This document shows, one piece after another, positions 37,681 to 45,761 of a DNA stretch of 64,000 nt. A program made the translations under genes and the position numbers. The notes below the pieces were generated by a model. It made no database searches. It had not been told where the DNA came from and saw nothing but the letters and a program-made list of their open reading frames with translations. Source of the stretch: Streptomyces bicolor (GTDB taxonomy: Bacteria; Actinomycetota; Actinomycetes; Streptomycetales; Streptomycetaceae); contig NZ_JOFS01000014.1 in the NCBI RefSeq assembly GCF_000719285.1, positions 124,001 through 188,000 on the forward strand. Direction: 5' to 3'. Position 1 is the stretch's first letter; every line of letters starts with the position of its first letter.

Positions 37681-37702
37681 TGATCGAAAGTTGGTTCGAT
37701 CA
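37681..37702. promoter_or_regulatory. Palindromic operator candidate upstream of the PAP2 gene
   Basis: TGATCGAA (37681-37688) and TTCGATCA (37695-37702) are perfect 8-bp arms around AGTTGG. It lies 29 bp upstream of the PAP2 start in an AT-rich stretch (37650-37720). It is too weak a stem for a terminator of the six-gene operon arriving from the right, so an operator is more likely. Confidence 0.5.
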
Positions 37703-37762
37703 TGTTAGCGGAGGAGCGCAAGGATTTCGTTGGTCATGCGTCACCTGTCGGCCATGAGGGCG

Positions 37763-38119
37763 TCACGGTCGCGCAGCCGGCGCCGCGTCCCCCGCGTCCG
37801 GTGCCGCATCCGTGCCGTTCCAGCGGAGCGTGACGTCCAGGTGGGCGCCGGCGCTCGCGCTCGACAGGACCGCGCCCAGTTTGGCGTCCAGTACGACGCC
37901 GAAGGTCACCTCCACCTCGTCGGGCCGCTGCGCGAGAGACCGGAACCCGCCGATCACGTCGGACGCGGCCGCGGTGACCGGCGCCAGCGCGTCGCGCAGG
38001 GACTGTGCCGCGCTCTCCAGACGTGTCCCGAGTCCCACCGCACCGGTGCCCGCGCGGGCCGGTGGGGCGACGAGGACGACGGTGCCGTCGGAGAGGGTGA
38101 ACTGGACTGCGTCCGGCAT
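37763..38119 (-). CDS. Trypsin-co-occurring domain 1 (CU044_2847-type) protein
   Basis: 118-aa soluble protein. VQFTLSDGTVVLVAPP near the N terminus, a central helix (RLESAAQSLRDALAPVTAAA) and VEVTFGVVLDAKLGAVL with a final strand match the Trypco1 domain, which is found fused to or beside trypsin-like peptidases and NTPases in actinobacterial conflict systems. Its biochemical role is unknown. ATG 38119 is preceded by AAGGAG within a duplicated CAAGGAGCCC. It is the last gene of the six-gene operon whose first gene is a trypsin-like protein, as the family name predicts. Confidence 0.8.
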   Translation of the reverse strand: MPDAVQFTLSDGTVVLVAPPARAGTGAVGLGTRLESAAQSLRDALAPVTAAASDVIGGFRSLAQRPDEVEVTFGVVLDAKLGAVLSSASAGAHLDVTLRWNGTDAAPDAGDAAPAARP

Positions 38120-38166
38120 GGGGCTCCTTGGGGCTCCTTGGGGCGGCGTGCGGGTGGGGCGGTGGG

Positions 38167-39402
38167 TCAGGATCGGTTCGGGGTGCCGCAGAGCGGGGTG
38201 GACGCGGGGGAGTCGTCCTTTCCCAGCGTTCTCTGGACTCTGTCGAGCGATCGCAGGAGCTCGGTCAGGTCCTCGCCGTTCACGTACTCCAGGACGGCCT
38301 GGTAGAAGGCCGCGGAGACGTCGGGGTCCATGGCGTCGGCGGCGCTGAAGCAGAGGGGACGGCCGGAGCGGAGCATCCGCGCCACCTTGCCCTGGGTGCT
38401 GTCCCGGTAGCGCGTCACGTCCTTGTGCGCGGAGAGCGCGAACCCGGGTTCGTCCACCCAGGCCTGCTGGGCTTCCGCCGATGCCAGGTACTTGATGAGC
38501 TCGGCGGCGCTCTCGCTGCCGGTGAACTTGACGACGAAGTCCGCCGAGACCTCGAGGGGTTGATCCAGGGGAGGTTCAACCGTGGTGTACTTCTTCACTT
38601 CCTGTGGCTCCAGGCCCATCGCGGACAGTGTGCCGCGGCTCAGCGAACAGGAGTCGTCCTTCATGCCGGCCGCGGCCGCGTCGAACGCGAGGGTGGACGC
38701 CTGTGTGAGGCCGCTCCTGCTCCTGTTCTTCTCGACGAGGCCGTGCCACATGGACCATGCGTCCGAGACCGGCTTCGACGCCCACTTCGTCTTCCCCGAG
38801 ACCCAGGCCTCGTAGGCGCCGACGCCCTCTTCGGCGAGCAGGATGTCCGCGATCCAGTCCGCGCCGGGCCAGCCGGAGGTCGGCCCGGACGCCAGTCCGA
38901 GGCACCAGGGCTCGGGTCGGGACCGGAGGGCGGACCAGGTCTTCGGGGGTGGCGGGACGACCACCTTCGGGTCGTACCAGATGAGGCTCTTGACGTCGGC
39001 CTTGACCGGGACCGCATAGACGTCACCGTCCTGCATGGCCAGATCGCCGAACGGGCGCAGGAACGACTCCGTGTCGACCTCGATCGTTTCGAGTACGTCG
39101 TCGTGGTGGAACTTCGTGAGTGCTCCCACGTTCGGCAGCACGGCCAGGTCGGGCGCCGCGTCCGCGGCCACCGCGGCGTCGAGCTGTGGCGTCAGGTCGC
39201 GGGTCACCCGCGGGTCGACCTCGATGGTGGGGTGATCGTCCTCGAAGGCCTGGATGACGGTGTAGAAGGCCGCGAACTCGGTCTTGGTCCAGGGGACCAT
39301 GATCGTCACCCGGTCCTTCCCGGAAGCGCCGCACCCGACCGCTGTCAGGAGCAGGCCGACGACCAGGGCGCAGCGCACGAGTGGTGCCGTCAGTCTTCTC
39401 AT
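38167..39402 (-). CDS. Solute-binding lipoprotein, GlnH-like sensor
   Basis: 411-aa extracytoplasmic binding protein. The lipoprotein signal ends in LTAVGC (C24), followed by a family 1-type bi-lobed fold (ITIMVPW-like start, YAVPVKADVKSLIWYDPKVV, SADFVVKFTGSESAAELIKYL). There is no ABC permease or ATPase nearby, so it probably senses rather than imports. ATG 39402 overlaps the stop of the membrane protein by 4 nt. By analogy with mycobacterial GlnH it would present a ligand to the membrane partner upstream of a PknG-like kinase. Confidence 0.85.
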   Translation of the reverse strand: MRRLTAPLVRCALVVGLLLTAVGCGASGKDRVTIMVPWTKTEFAAFYTVIQAFEDDHPTIEVDPRVTRDLTPQLDAAVAADAAPDLAVLPNVGALTKFHHDDVLETIEVDTESFLRPFGDLAMQDGDVYAVPVKADVKSLIWYDPKVVVPPPPKTWSALRSRPEPWCLGLASGPTSGWPGADWIADILLAEEGVGAYEAWVSGKTKWASKPVSDAWSMWHGLVEKNRSRSGLTQASTLAFDAAAAGMKDDSCSLSRGTLSAMGLEPQEVKKYTTVEPPLDQPLEVSADFVVKFTGSESAAELIKYLASAEAQQAWVDEPGFALSAHKDVTRYRDSTQGKVARMLRSGRPLCFSAADAMDPDVSAAFYQAVLEYVNGEDLTELLRSLDRVQRTLGKDDSPASTPLCGTPNRS

Positions 39403-40292
39403 GGGCGGGGGAACCTGTACTCGGCGAGCCGGGGCTGGAAGCCCAGGTAGGTGAGCGCACCGGCGACGGCGAGCAGCGGCAGCATGATCGCCATGACCCC
39501 TCCGTCGGCCCCGCCGTCCCTGCACCGCAGGCATGTGGTGATGGCGACGGACGCCGTCAGCGCCAGGGCCAGGACGAGCGCGGGGCTCGGGTACTGGCGG
39601 AAGTGGCGGGCGACGACGTAGCCGCTCGCGCAGACCAGCAGCAGCATGACGGCCGCCGGGACGGTGAGCAGGGGCCACAGGAGGTGGGGGTTGAGCCAGC
39701 GTGCCTCGCGCTGCTGTGCCAGGGCCTTGGCCTCGTTCACCTCCAGGTCGTGCAGTGACTGGATGAGCCCGCCGGTGAACTGGACCCTGACCTTGCGGTC
39801 CTTCCCTGTCTTCGATGCCTTGTCGGTCACCACCGCGTGCGCCGCCGACATGCACTTCGGGCCTTCGCTCACGACTCTGTTGGCCAACTGCATGCACGTG
39901 CTCAACTGGCCCTGCACGAACTGGAAGTCGCGCAGACCGTCGTCCTTGTCCGCGTTGCCCTCGGCCGCCGAGGTGAGAAGGGTGCTCACCTGGGTGGTGC
40001 GGTTCGCGAAGTCGGAGCCGGGGCCGATCAGGTTCTCGGCGTTGGCGTCGATGGCGGCGTTCAGCGCGTCCTTCGCCCGGTCGGCGTAGCGCTGCGCGGC
40101 GACGATGTCCTCGATGGCTTCGTCCGTGCGGCCGACCGCGTCGGCCTGATCACCCGCCCGATTGGCCACCACGACGTACAGCAACGCGGTCAGGGCCACC
40201 ATCCCCAGCAGGCCCGCCCGCAGCCACCGCAGCACCACGATCGGATGGGATGCGCGCAGCCCCGTCCAGAACGCACGCCATCTCACCCTCAT
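39399..40292 (-). CDS. Four-helix membrane sensor, GlnX-like
   Basis: 297-aa membrane protein. One helix (about 24-43) is followed by a long extracytoplasmic helical domain (about 45-205: DAVGRTDEAIEDIVAAQRY and onward, with two Cys), then three helices (about 208-228, 236-253, 266-285). This one-plus-three topology with a helical outer domain resembles mycobacterial GlnX, partner of GlnH and PknG. ATG 40292 overlaps the vWA gene stop (ATGA), and its own stop overlaps the lipoprotein start. I infer that it relays ligand binding to the kinase. Confidence 0.75.
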   Translation of the reverse strand: MRVRWRAFWTGLRASHPIVVLRWLRAGLLGMVALTALLYVVVANRAGDQADAVGRTDEAIEDIVAAQRYADRAKDALNAAIDANAENLIGPGSDFANRTTQVSTLLTSAAEGNADKDDGLRDFQFVQGQLSTCMQLANRVVSEGPKCMSAAHAVVTDKASKTGKDRKVRVQFTGGLIQSLHDLEVNEAKALAQQREARWLNPHLLWPLLTVPAAVMLLLVCASGYVVARHFRQYPSPALVLALALTASVAITTCLRCRDGGADGGVMAIMLPLLAVAGALTYLGFQPRLAEYRFPRP

Positions 40293-41764
40293 GACGCGTC
40301 CACCGGCCCAGGCTCCGACGTCCCGGCCGTGAAACGGAACCCGCACTCCTCGCAGAACTTGGCCGACGCCGAGGCCGCAGCCGTACCGCACCGCGGGCAC
40401 TCGCGCGACACCGACGAGGCATCCGCCGACGGGAGTTCGACCGCGTCGACCAGATCCCTGGGCGGCACCGCCGTCTTCGTGGACTCCACCCCGATCCTCT
40501 GGATCTCCGCCCGGGAGACATCGCGCCGCACCCGCAGCCGGCCGTCCGGGCCGGAGGTGGCCAGGGCGCGCAGCAGGCGCAGGCGGGCGGTGTCGCGGAG
40601 GTCCTGGGCGAGGCCGGTCGCCAGGCGCAGTTCGTGGTCCGCGCGTTCGAGGTCACCGCGCAGGTGGGCGTCGGCGCAGGCACGCATCGCCATGCCGAGT
40701 TCGCGTTCGTTCTCGACCCGGGTGAGGTTGGCCGACCGGGGGATGCCGAAGCCGGGCGTCGAGCGGCGCCGTACGACCATGGACGCGGTGTCCGAGCAGG
40801 GCGTGCGGGTGCCGTCGGGGCGCTCGGCGTGCAGGGTGATGCGGGCGGCGCGCAGCTCCTCGTCGACGGTCAGGGTGTGGGGGTCGAAGCGGAGGGAGAC
40901 CTGGTACTGGCGCGTCTGAGGGGGCCAGGAGCCCAGGGGGACATACGTCTCCAGGTCGACTTGCCGGCGGGCCGTCAGTTCCGCCTCCACGGGGCGGGTC
41001 TGGCGTACGAAGGCGAGCTGGAAACGGTCGTTGAGGCGCAGGCCCAGATAGACCCGGGGGACGACGATGCGCTGCGCCTGCCGCATCAGGCGGGTGAAGT
41101 CCTCGGTGAGGTCGGAGATGGTGACGACGGCCTCGGCGGTGCCGTGCAGGGCCGCGGTGATGCGGAGCAGATCGGCGTAGTGCCAGTCGCTGCCCAGTCC
41201 CCGGGCGTCACAGACGAACTGGTCGGTGCACGCGGTGAGTACGTCGCCGAGTTGCTCGGGCGTCTCGTGCTCGTCCTTGCCGTCCGTGTAGAGCACGGCG
41301 TGGCGGACGCCGACGGGGGCCGGCGTCGCGGCGAAGAGGTGCCGGGCGCAGGTCAGCCAGGTGCCGATCGCCGTGCCGCCCTCGGCGAGCTGGCCGACGA
41401 CCCGGAGCTTGGCGTCCTCCCGCGTCAGGGCGTCGACGCGGGCGAGGCCGCCGGTGGCCGGGAAGATCACCTCGGCCTTGTGGTTGCCCGCGACGATGCC
41501 CAGGAGGGTGCCGTCCCGGAGGGTGTCGATGGCCGCGCACATCGCGCGCTTGGCCTCGTCCAGCTTGCGGCCGGACATGGACAACGACCGGTCCATGATG
41601 AGGATTTCGGCACCCGGCGCGTCCGGCGCCGCCTGCGCGGTGGAACGTGCCGTGACGGTGATGAGGGCGTCCGCGCGCTGCTCGTCGTAGGCCAGATCCG
41701 AGGGTGCGTCCACTTCCAGGGCGAAACTGAGCCCCAAGGGCGAGCTGTCCCCCACCGGCACCAC
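40289..41764 (-). CDS. vWA-domain protein with C-terminal zinc ribbon
   Basis: 491-aa soluble protein. A von Willebrand A domain (about 30-230) has a MIDAS motif D-R-S-L-S (in ILIMDRSLSMSG), a downstream Thr in GGTAIGT and an acidic YTDGKDEHE. A beta-rich middle and a helical segment (about 345-400) follow. The C-terminal zinc ribbon has CPRCG...CEECG. The start is GTG 41764, without a clear ribosome site, 69 nt after the kinase stop. vWA proteins act as metal-dependent scaffolds; here it probably docks onto the kinase or protease. Confidence 0.87.
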   Translation of the reverse strand: MVPVGDSSPLGLSFALEVDAPSDLAYDEQRADALITVTARSTAQAAPDAPGAEILIMDRSLSMSGRKLDEAKRAMCAAIDTLRDGTLLGIVAGNHKAEVIFPATGGLARVDALTREDAKLRVVGQLAEGGTAIGTWLTCARHLFAATPAPVGVRHAVLYTDGKDEHETPEQLGDVLTACTDQFVCDARGLGSDWHYADLLRITAALHGTAEAVVTISDLTEDFTRLMRQAQRIVVPRVYLGLRLNDRFQLAFVRQTRPVEAELTARRQVDLETYVPLGSWPPQTRQYQVSLRFDPHTLTVDEELRAARITLHAERPDGTRTPCSDTASMVVRRRSTPGFGIPRSANLTRVENERELGMAMRACADAHLRGDLERADHELRLATGLAQDLRDTARLRLLRALATSGPDGRLRVRRDVSRAEIQRIGVESTKTAVPPRDLVDAVELPSADASSVSRECPRCGTAAASASAKFCEECGFRFTAGTSEPGPVDAS

Positions 41765-41833
41765 CCGATCGCGTCGCTGCGTGCGTGTCCCTGTGTCCCT
41801 TACCCAGCGTGGATGCGTCCGCTACTTGGCGTA

Positions 41834-43957
41834 TCAGGAGCTTAGCGTTCTGGGTGTTCCGCCGAAACGGGAATGACCGGTTCTGCCACGCCGTTCGCAC
41901 CATCTCCACCGAAGCGGGGGGCGCAGCCGGTTCGCGAGGTCCACGAGTGCGACGTACGCACGCTCGGTGGGCGCATGCCGCCCGAGTTCGCGGATCGCGT
42001 CGGACAGCCGCTCGCGGTCGCGGTGGTGCAGGAAGTGCGCGTACTGGATCTCGGCGTACAGCCCGGCCCTCGCCGCCCGGTCCACGTCGAGGCCGTCCAG
42101 GTCCGCCCCGGCCCGCTCCAGGTCGTCCCCGGTCGGCGCCGGACGGTCGTCCCCGTCGAGGACCATGACGCTCAGGCGTACGGCCGCCACGCGCGCCCCG
42201 CGCTCGTAGCGGAACTCCTCCGCCAGCCGTACGGCGGTGCCCACCGCCTTCGCCCGCTCGCCGGCCAGCAGATGCACCCGGGCCAGGCCGAAGCCGGCCG
42301 CGCCGAGAGCCGGGGTCGTGTCGAAGACCGCGCCGTAGTGCGACCGGGCGGCGGCGAGGTCCCTGCGCAGCTCGGCGCACAGACCGAGCGCGAGCTGGGG
42401 TATCAACTCGCCGGGAACGGCCTCGCGTACCGTGGTGAACGCCGTGGTGGCCGAGGGGAGGTCCTCGCGGGCCAGCGCGATCAGGCCGGAGTACCAGGCG
42501 TGCAGCCAGTGCCAGTCGTCCAGGCCCGCCGCCGCGAGCGCCCGCTCGGCCAGCTCCGGATCCCTCCTGCGCAGGGCCTGCCGGCTCGCGGCCAGGGCCC
42601 GCCCGGTGGAGCCCGCCATGTCCGGGGCGTCGGGATCGGACAGCGGCGCCGGCAGCGCGGTCGCGATGTCGCCGGGCTCGGGGGAGGAGAACGGGGCCGG
42701 CATCGTCAGCGTCCCGTCCTCGCCGGGCCGCGCCTCGACCCAGTGGGCGAGCGGCCGGGCCGCTCCGAGCCCGCCGTGCAGTGAATGCGGCATCGAACCG
42801 AACAGGGCGGACGGGCGGGCCACCTGACGCAGGGTCGGCGGGGCCGCCACGACCTGCCGGATGACACCGCTGAGCTGTTCCGCGAACTGCCGCGCCGACA
42901 CGAACCGCCGCTGCGGCCGCCCGGTGTCCGTGGCCCGCTCCAGCAGCAGGTGGAGCGAGTCGACGCCCGGCGCGGAGCGGTCGGTCCAGCGGGCCCGGCA
43001 CACCTCGCGCAGGGTGACGCCCACGGAGTAGAGGTCGAAGCCCGGGGTCGGGTGCCGGTGTTCCGGATCGCTCTCCGGGGGCGCGAACGACGGGGTGTAC
43101 GGACCGATGGGGCCCTCGTCCTTCTGGCGGCGCACCGCCCCGAAGTCGATCAGCCGCACCCGGTCCAGCGCGCCCGCCGGGCTCTCCTCCCGGAACCGCA
43201 TGATGTTCAGGGGCTTGACGTCGCAGTGCAGCAGGCCCCGGGCGTGCAGGTAGTCGAGCGCCTGGAGGATGCGGATGCCGTGCGCGAGCAGGGTCTCCAG
43301 CCGGTCGTCGTCGCCCGCCGTGAGCGGTACGCCGGGAACGTACTCCAGGACGAGGTGCGGACCCTCGGGCTCGTAGCCCAGGATGCGGACGATGCTGTCG
43401 TGCCGGAGCCCGACCAGTACGTCCCGTTCGTGCAGGGCGGTCTTCGCGACCGACCTGTGCAGGGCCTTGAGGACGACATGGGTGGCGAGGTTGCGGTCGT
43501 GGGCGAGGTAGGCCGCGCCGTACGCTCCCGCGCCGAGGACGCGTTCGATGTCGTAGCGACCGGCGACGGTGCGGCCGTCGGGCCGGGTGAAGTCGAAGGC
43601 GGTGCCGCATTCCGTGCAGTAGCCGGTCGTACGGCCCGGCGTGCCGTCGCGTCCACGGCCGACGGGCTGCGCGCAGTTGGGGCAGAAGCGATCCTCCTCG
43701 GCGAGGGGATGCGCCGACGGGGGCGGCACCTCCGGGGCGTCGGGACCCTGATCGGAGTCGACCAGCGCGAGGCCGTACCAGGGATCCGGCCGCACATGTG
43801 CCACGCCGCCCGCGCCCCGCACCGGTTCGGGGACGCGGACCGCCGCCGTGGCGTCGTCCGGTGGCAGAGGCCTCCGGTCGCACACGACACAGAAGCCGTC
43901 CTCGTCGATCTCGCCACGGTCGCAGTCGGGGCGATTGCACATCCGCACGGCGTTCAC
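41834..43957 (-). CDS. PknG-like serine/threonine kinase with zinc ribbons and helical repeats
   Basis: 707-aa cytoplasmic kinase. A rubredoxin/zinc-ribbon-like start (C7, C12, C23, C26) and a second ribbon (C92, C95, C114, C117) precede the kinase domain (about 135-395): GAGAYGAAYLA, K164, HCD246VKPLN and DFG271-273. The C terminus (about 440-690) is a TPR-like helical solenoid. This ribbon-kinase-TPR order is that of mycobacterial PknG. GTG 43957 overlaps the protease stop (GTGA); GTG 43948 has better spacing from AAGAAGG, and ATG 43942 is also possible. An upstream extension of the frame lies antisense-like inside the protease gene. Confidence 0.9.
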   Translation of the reverse strand: MNAVRMCNRPDCDRGEIDEDGFCVVCDRRPLPPDDATAAVRVPEPVRGAGGVAHVRPDPWYGLALVDSDQGPDAPEVPPPSAHPLAEEDRFCPNCAQPVGRGRDGTPGRTTGYCTECGTAFDFTRPDGRTVAGRYDIERVLGAGAYGAAYLAHDRNLATHVVLKALHRSVAKTALHERDVLVGLRHDSIVRILGYEPEGPHLVLEYVPGVPLTAGDDDRLETLLAHGIRILQALDYLHARGLLHCDVKPLNIMRFREESPAGALDRVRLIDFGAVRRQKDEGPIGPYTPSFAPPESDPEHRHPTPGFDLYSVGVTLREVCRARWTDRSAPGVDSLHLLLERATDTGRPQRRFVSARQFAEQLSGVIRQVVAAPPTLRQVARPSALFGSMPHSLHGGLGAARPLAHWVEARPGEDGTLTMPAPFSSPEPGDIATALPAPLSDPDAPDMAGSTGRALAASRQALRRRDPELAERALAAAGLDDWHWLHAWYSGLIALAREDLPSATTAFTTVREAVPGELIPQLALGLCAELRRDLAAARSHYGAVFDTTPALGAAGFGLARVHLLAGERAKAVGTAVRLAEEFRYERGARVAAVRLSVMVLDGDDRPAPTGDDLERAGADLDGLDVDRAARAGLYAEIQYAHFLHHRDRERLSDAIRELGRHAPTERAYVALVDLANRLRPPLRWRWCERRGRTGHSRFGGTPRTLSS

Positions 43958-45660
43958 CCTTCTTCGATACGGCGGTTGACCTCGTCGGTGTAGCGGCGCA
44001 CCGACCGGCGGGCGGCCGCCAGGCTGATCGGCACGGTCTGCAGGGCCCGGGCGGCGGGGGCGTGGAGTTCGGCGAGGCGGCGGTCCTCGTCGCCGAAGTA
44101 CCGGGCGGCCCGCAGGCGGTGCAGTTCCAGGGTCGAGGCGAGGTCCTGGTGGGCCTCGACCATCCGGCGCAGATCGCGGTCGAAGGCGGCCACGGCGGCG
44201 CGCGCCGCGACGGCCCGGTCGTGCACCGCGGTGAGTTCGGGGCTGGGCTCCGTGGCGCGGGCGACGGCCAGCCGGACCCGCAGCCGGGGCGCGATACGGG
44301 GCGGCAGCCGGGGCGCGCCGAATAACCGCATCCCCCACTCCTGGTCCAGCGCGGCCGCGGCGTCCTCCTCGCCGGCGAGTCGGCCGACGACCCCCTGCGC
44401 CTGCGCCGCGGTCACGCCCTCGACGGCGGATCCGGGGATCGGCTCCGGGTCGAGGGACACGTCGTGGGCGAGGCCCTGGGGCGGCGCGCCCTCGAAGCCG
44501 AGCACGAGACGCAGCCCCCTGGACCGGGCGCGTTCGGCCAGCGTCCCCAGCAGCTCCCGGACGAGTGCCTCCGGATCCTCGGCCCGGTCGACGCCGCCCA
44601 CCACCAGGCAGGCCGGCGGCCTGCGGCGCAGCAGGTGCCACGCCACCGCTTCGGCGTCCGCGCTCGGGAGGCCGAAGCGGCGCGCGAGGTAGCCGCACAC
44701 GTCGGCGACCGACTTGCCGCGCGCCTCGTAGGCCGCGTCGATGGAGCCCAGGCCGAGGACCGTGTCGCCGGGGGCGCCGGTCAGCTCCGCGTCGGAGACG
44801 GCCGCCCGGGCCGCCGGGTCGGCCGTGCGCACCAGGCGGACGAGCCAGGAGTCGCCCACCGCCATCGTGCCGCCGGTGCCGACGACGACGGTGCCCGGCC
44901 GGCCGCTGTCGAGCAGCCGGGTGAGCTCCTGGGTGAGGGCGAGCCGGAGCGGGTCGGCCAGCACGTTGTCCGGCGACCCGTCGTGGGTGTCGTCCATCGC
45001 GTTGCTCCGGTCACCGGCGACGAACCCCAACTCCCGGAGCCGGGGCAGATAGTGGAGCACCGTCTCGGTCGGCAGCATCCACGCCGCCCGCGCGTCGCCG
45101 TCGACGAAGTCGGCGACCACGATGCCGATGACCCGCCCGTCGAACGAGCCGCCCAGCGCCATCACCCCGGCGCCCGAGTACCCCCGCTCGATCCACGGAT
45201 CACCCGTACGCGCCCGCTTCAGCAGCCCCCACTCGCCCTGCCGCCCGCCGGAACCCGCGAGCTCCGCGTCGGTCCCCATGCCGATCGGGTCGGCATGGGG
45301 AAAGCCGTACACACGGACCGTGCCGCCGGAGATGGGCGCCTGCCACAGCGTGGTCCGGATGCCGCACCCGGCCGGCTCGTCGAGTTCGAGCAGTGCCACG
45401 TCGCCGCGCTGTGTGCGGTTCTGGTGCTGCCACGTCCCCGGGGCCACCTGCGCGGGCAGGGTCCACTCCGGCCGGCACCCGACACTGCTGATCCGCACAT
45501 GGCGCCTGGTGCCCCCGGGCTCCGCCCCGGCGTACCGGACGACGTGCGCGCAGGTGAGCACATGACGGCCGTCCAGCAGCACCCCGGCGCCACAGGGCGT
45601 GCCGTCCTCGTCGTCCACCCTCACCCGCCACGGATTGTCACTGTGGTGATGCAGCGCCAT
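43954..45660 (-). CDS. Trypsin-like serine protease fused to a degenerate P-loop NTPase
   Basis: 568-aa cytoplasmic protein without a signal peptide. The N-terminal trypsin-fold protease (about 5-215) has its triad: H39 (VLTCAHVV), D87 (GDVALLELD) and S162 (GYSGAGV). Residues about 235-400 look like a STAND-type NTPase whose Walker A reads G-T-M-A-V-G-D-S, with Asp270 in place of the essential Lys. A Walker B-like CLVVGGVDRAED survives. The C terminus is a helical bundle (about 440-568). The start is ATG 45660 (MALHHHSD); ATG 45690 is possible. It is the first gene of the six-gene operon, with TTGACA at 45708-45713 upstream. Confidence 0.85.
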   Translation of the reverse strand: MALHHHSDNPWRVRVDDEDGTPCGAGVLLDGRHVLTCAHVVRYAGAEPGGTRRHVRISSVGCRPEWTLPAQVAPGTWQHQNRTQRGDVALLELDEPAGCGIRTTLWQAPISGGTVRVYGFPHADPIGMGTDAELAGSGGRQGEWGLLKRARTGDPWIERGYSGAGVMALGGSFDGRVIGIVVADFVDGDARAAWMLPTETVLHYLPRLRELGFVAGDRSNAMDDTHDGSPDNVLADPLRLALTQELTRLLDSGRPGTVVVGTGGTMAVGDSWLVRLVRTADPAARAAVSDAELTGAPGDTVLGLGSIDAAYEARGKSVADVCGYLARRFGLPSADAEAVAWHLLRRRPPACLVVGGVDRAEDPEALVRELLGTLAERARSRGLRLVLGFEGAPPQGLAHDVSLDPEPIPGSAVEGVTAAQAQGVVGRLAGEEDAAAALDQEWGMRLFGAPRLPPRIAPRLRVRLAVARATEPSPELTAVHDRAVAARAAVAAFDRDLRRMVEAHQDLASTLELHRLRAARYFGDEDRRLAELHAPAARALQTVPISLAAARRSVRRYTDEVNRRIEEG

Positions 45661-45761
45661 ATGACCAAGGTATGGCAACGACCGCCCCATGCACCCGAGT
45701 TGTCAAGTAAGCATCGACCCGCACTCAGGTGCGAACGTGGAGCTGCCAAAGGGAGTTGACG

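Noticed and set aside
43958..44698. Upstream extension of the kinase frame inside the protease gene
   Set aside because: Arg/Pro/Gly-rich nonsense in an overlapping frame. The GTGA overlap with the protease stop gives a natural start.
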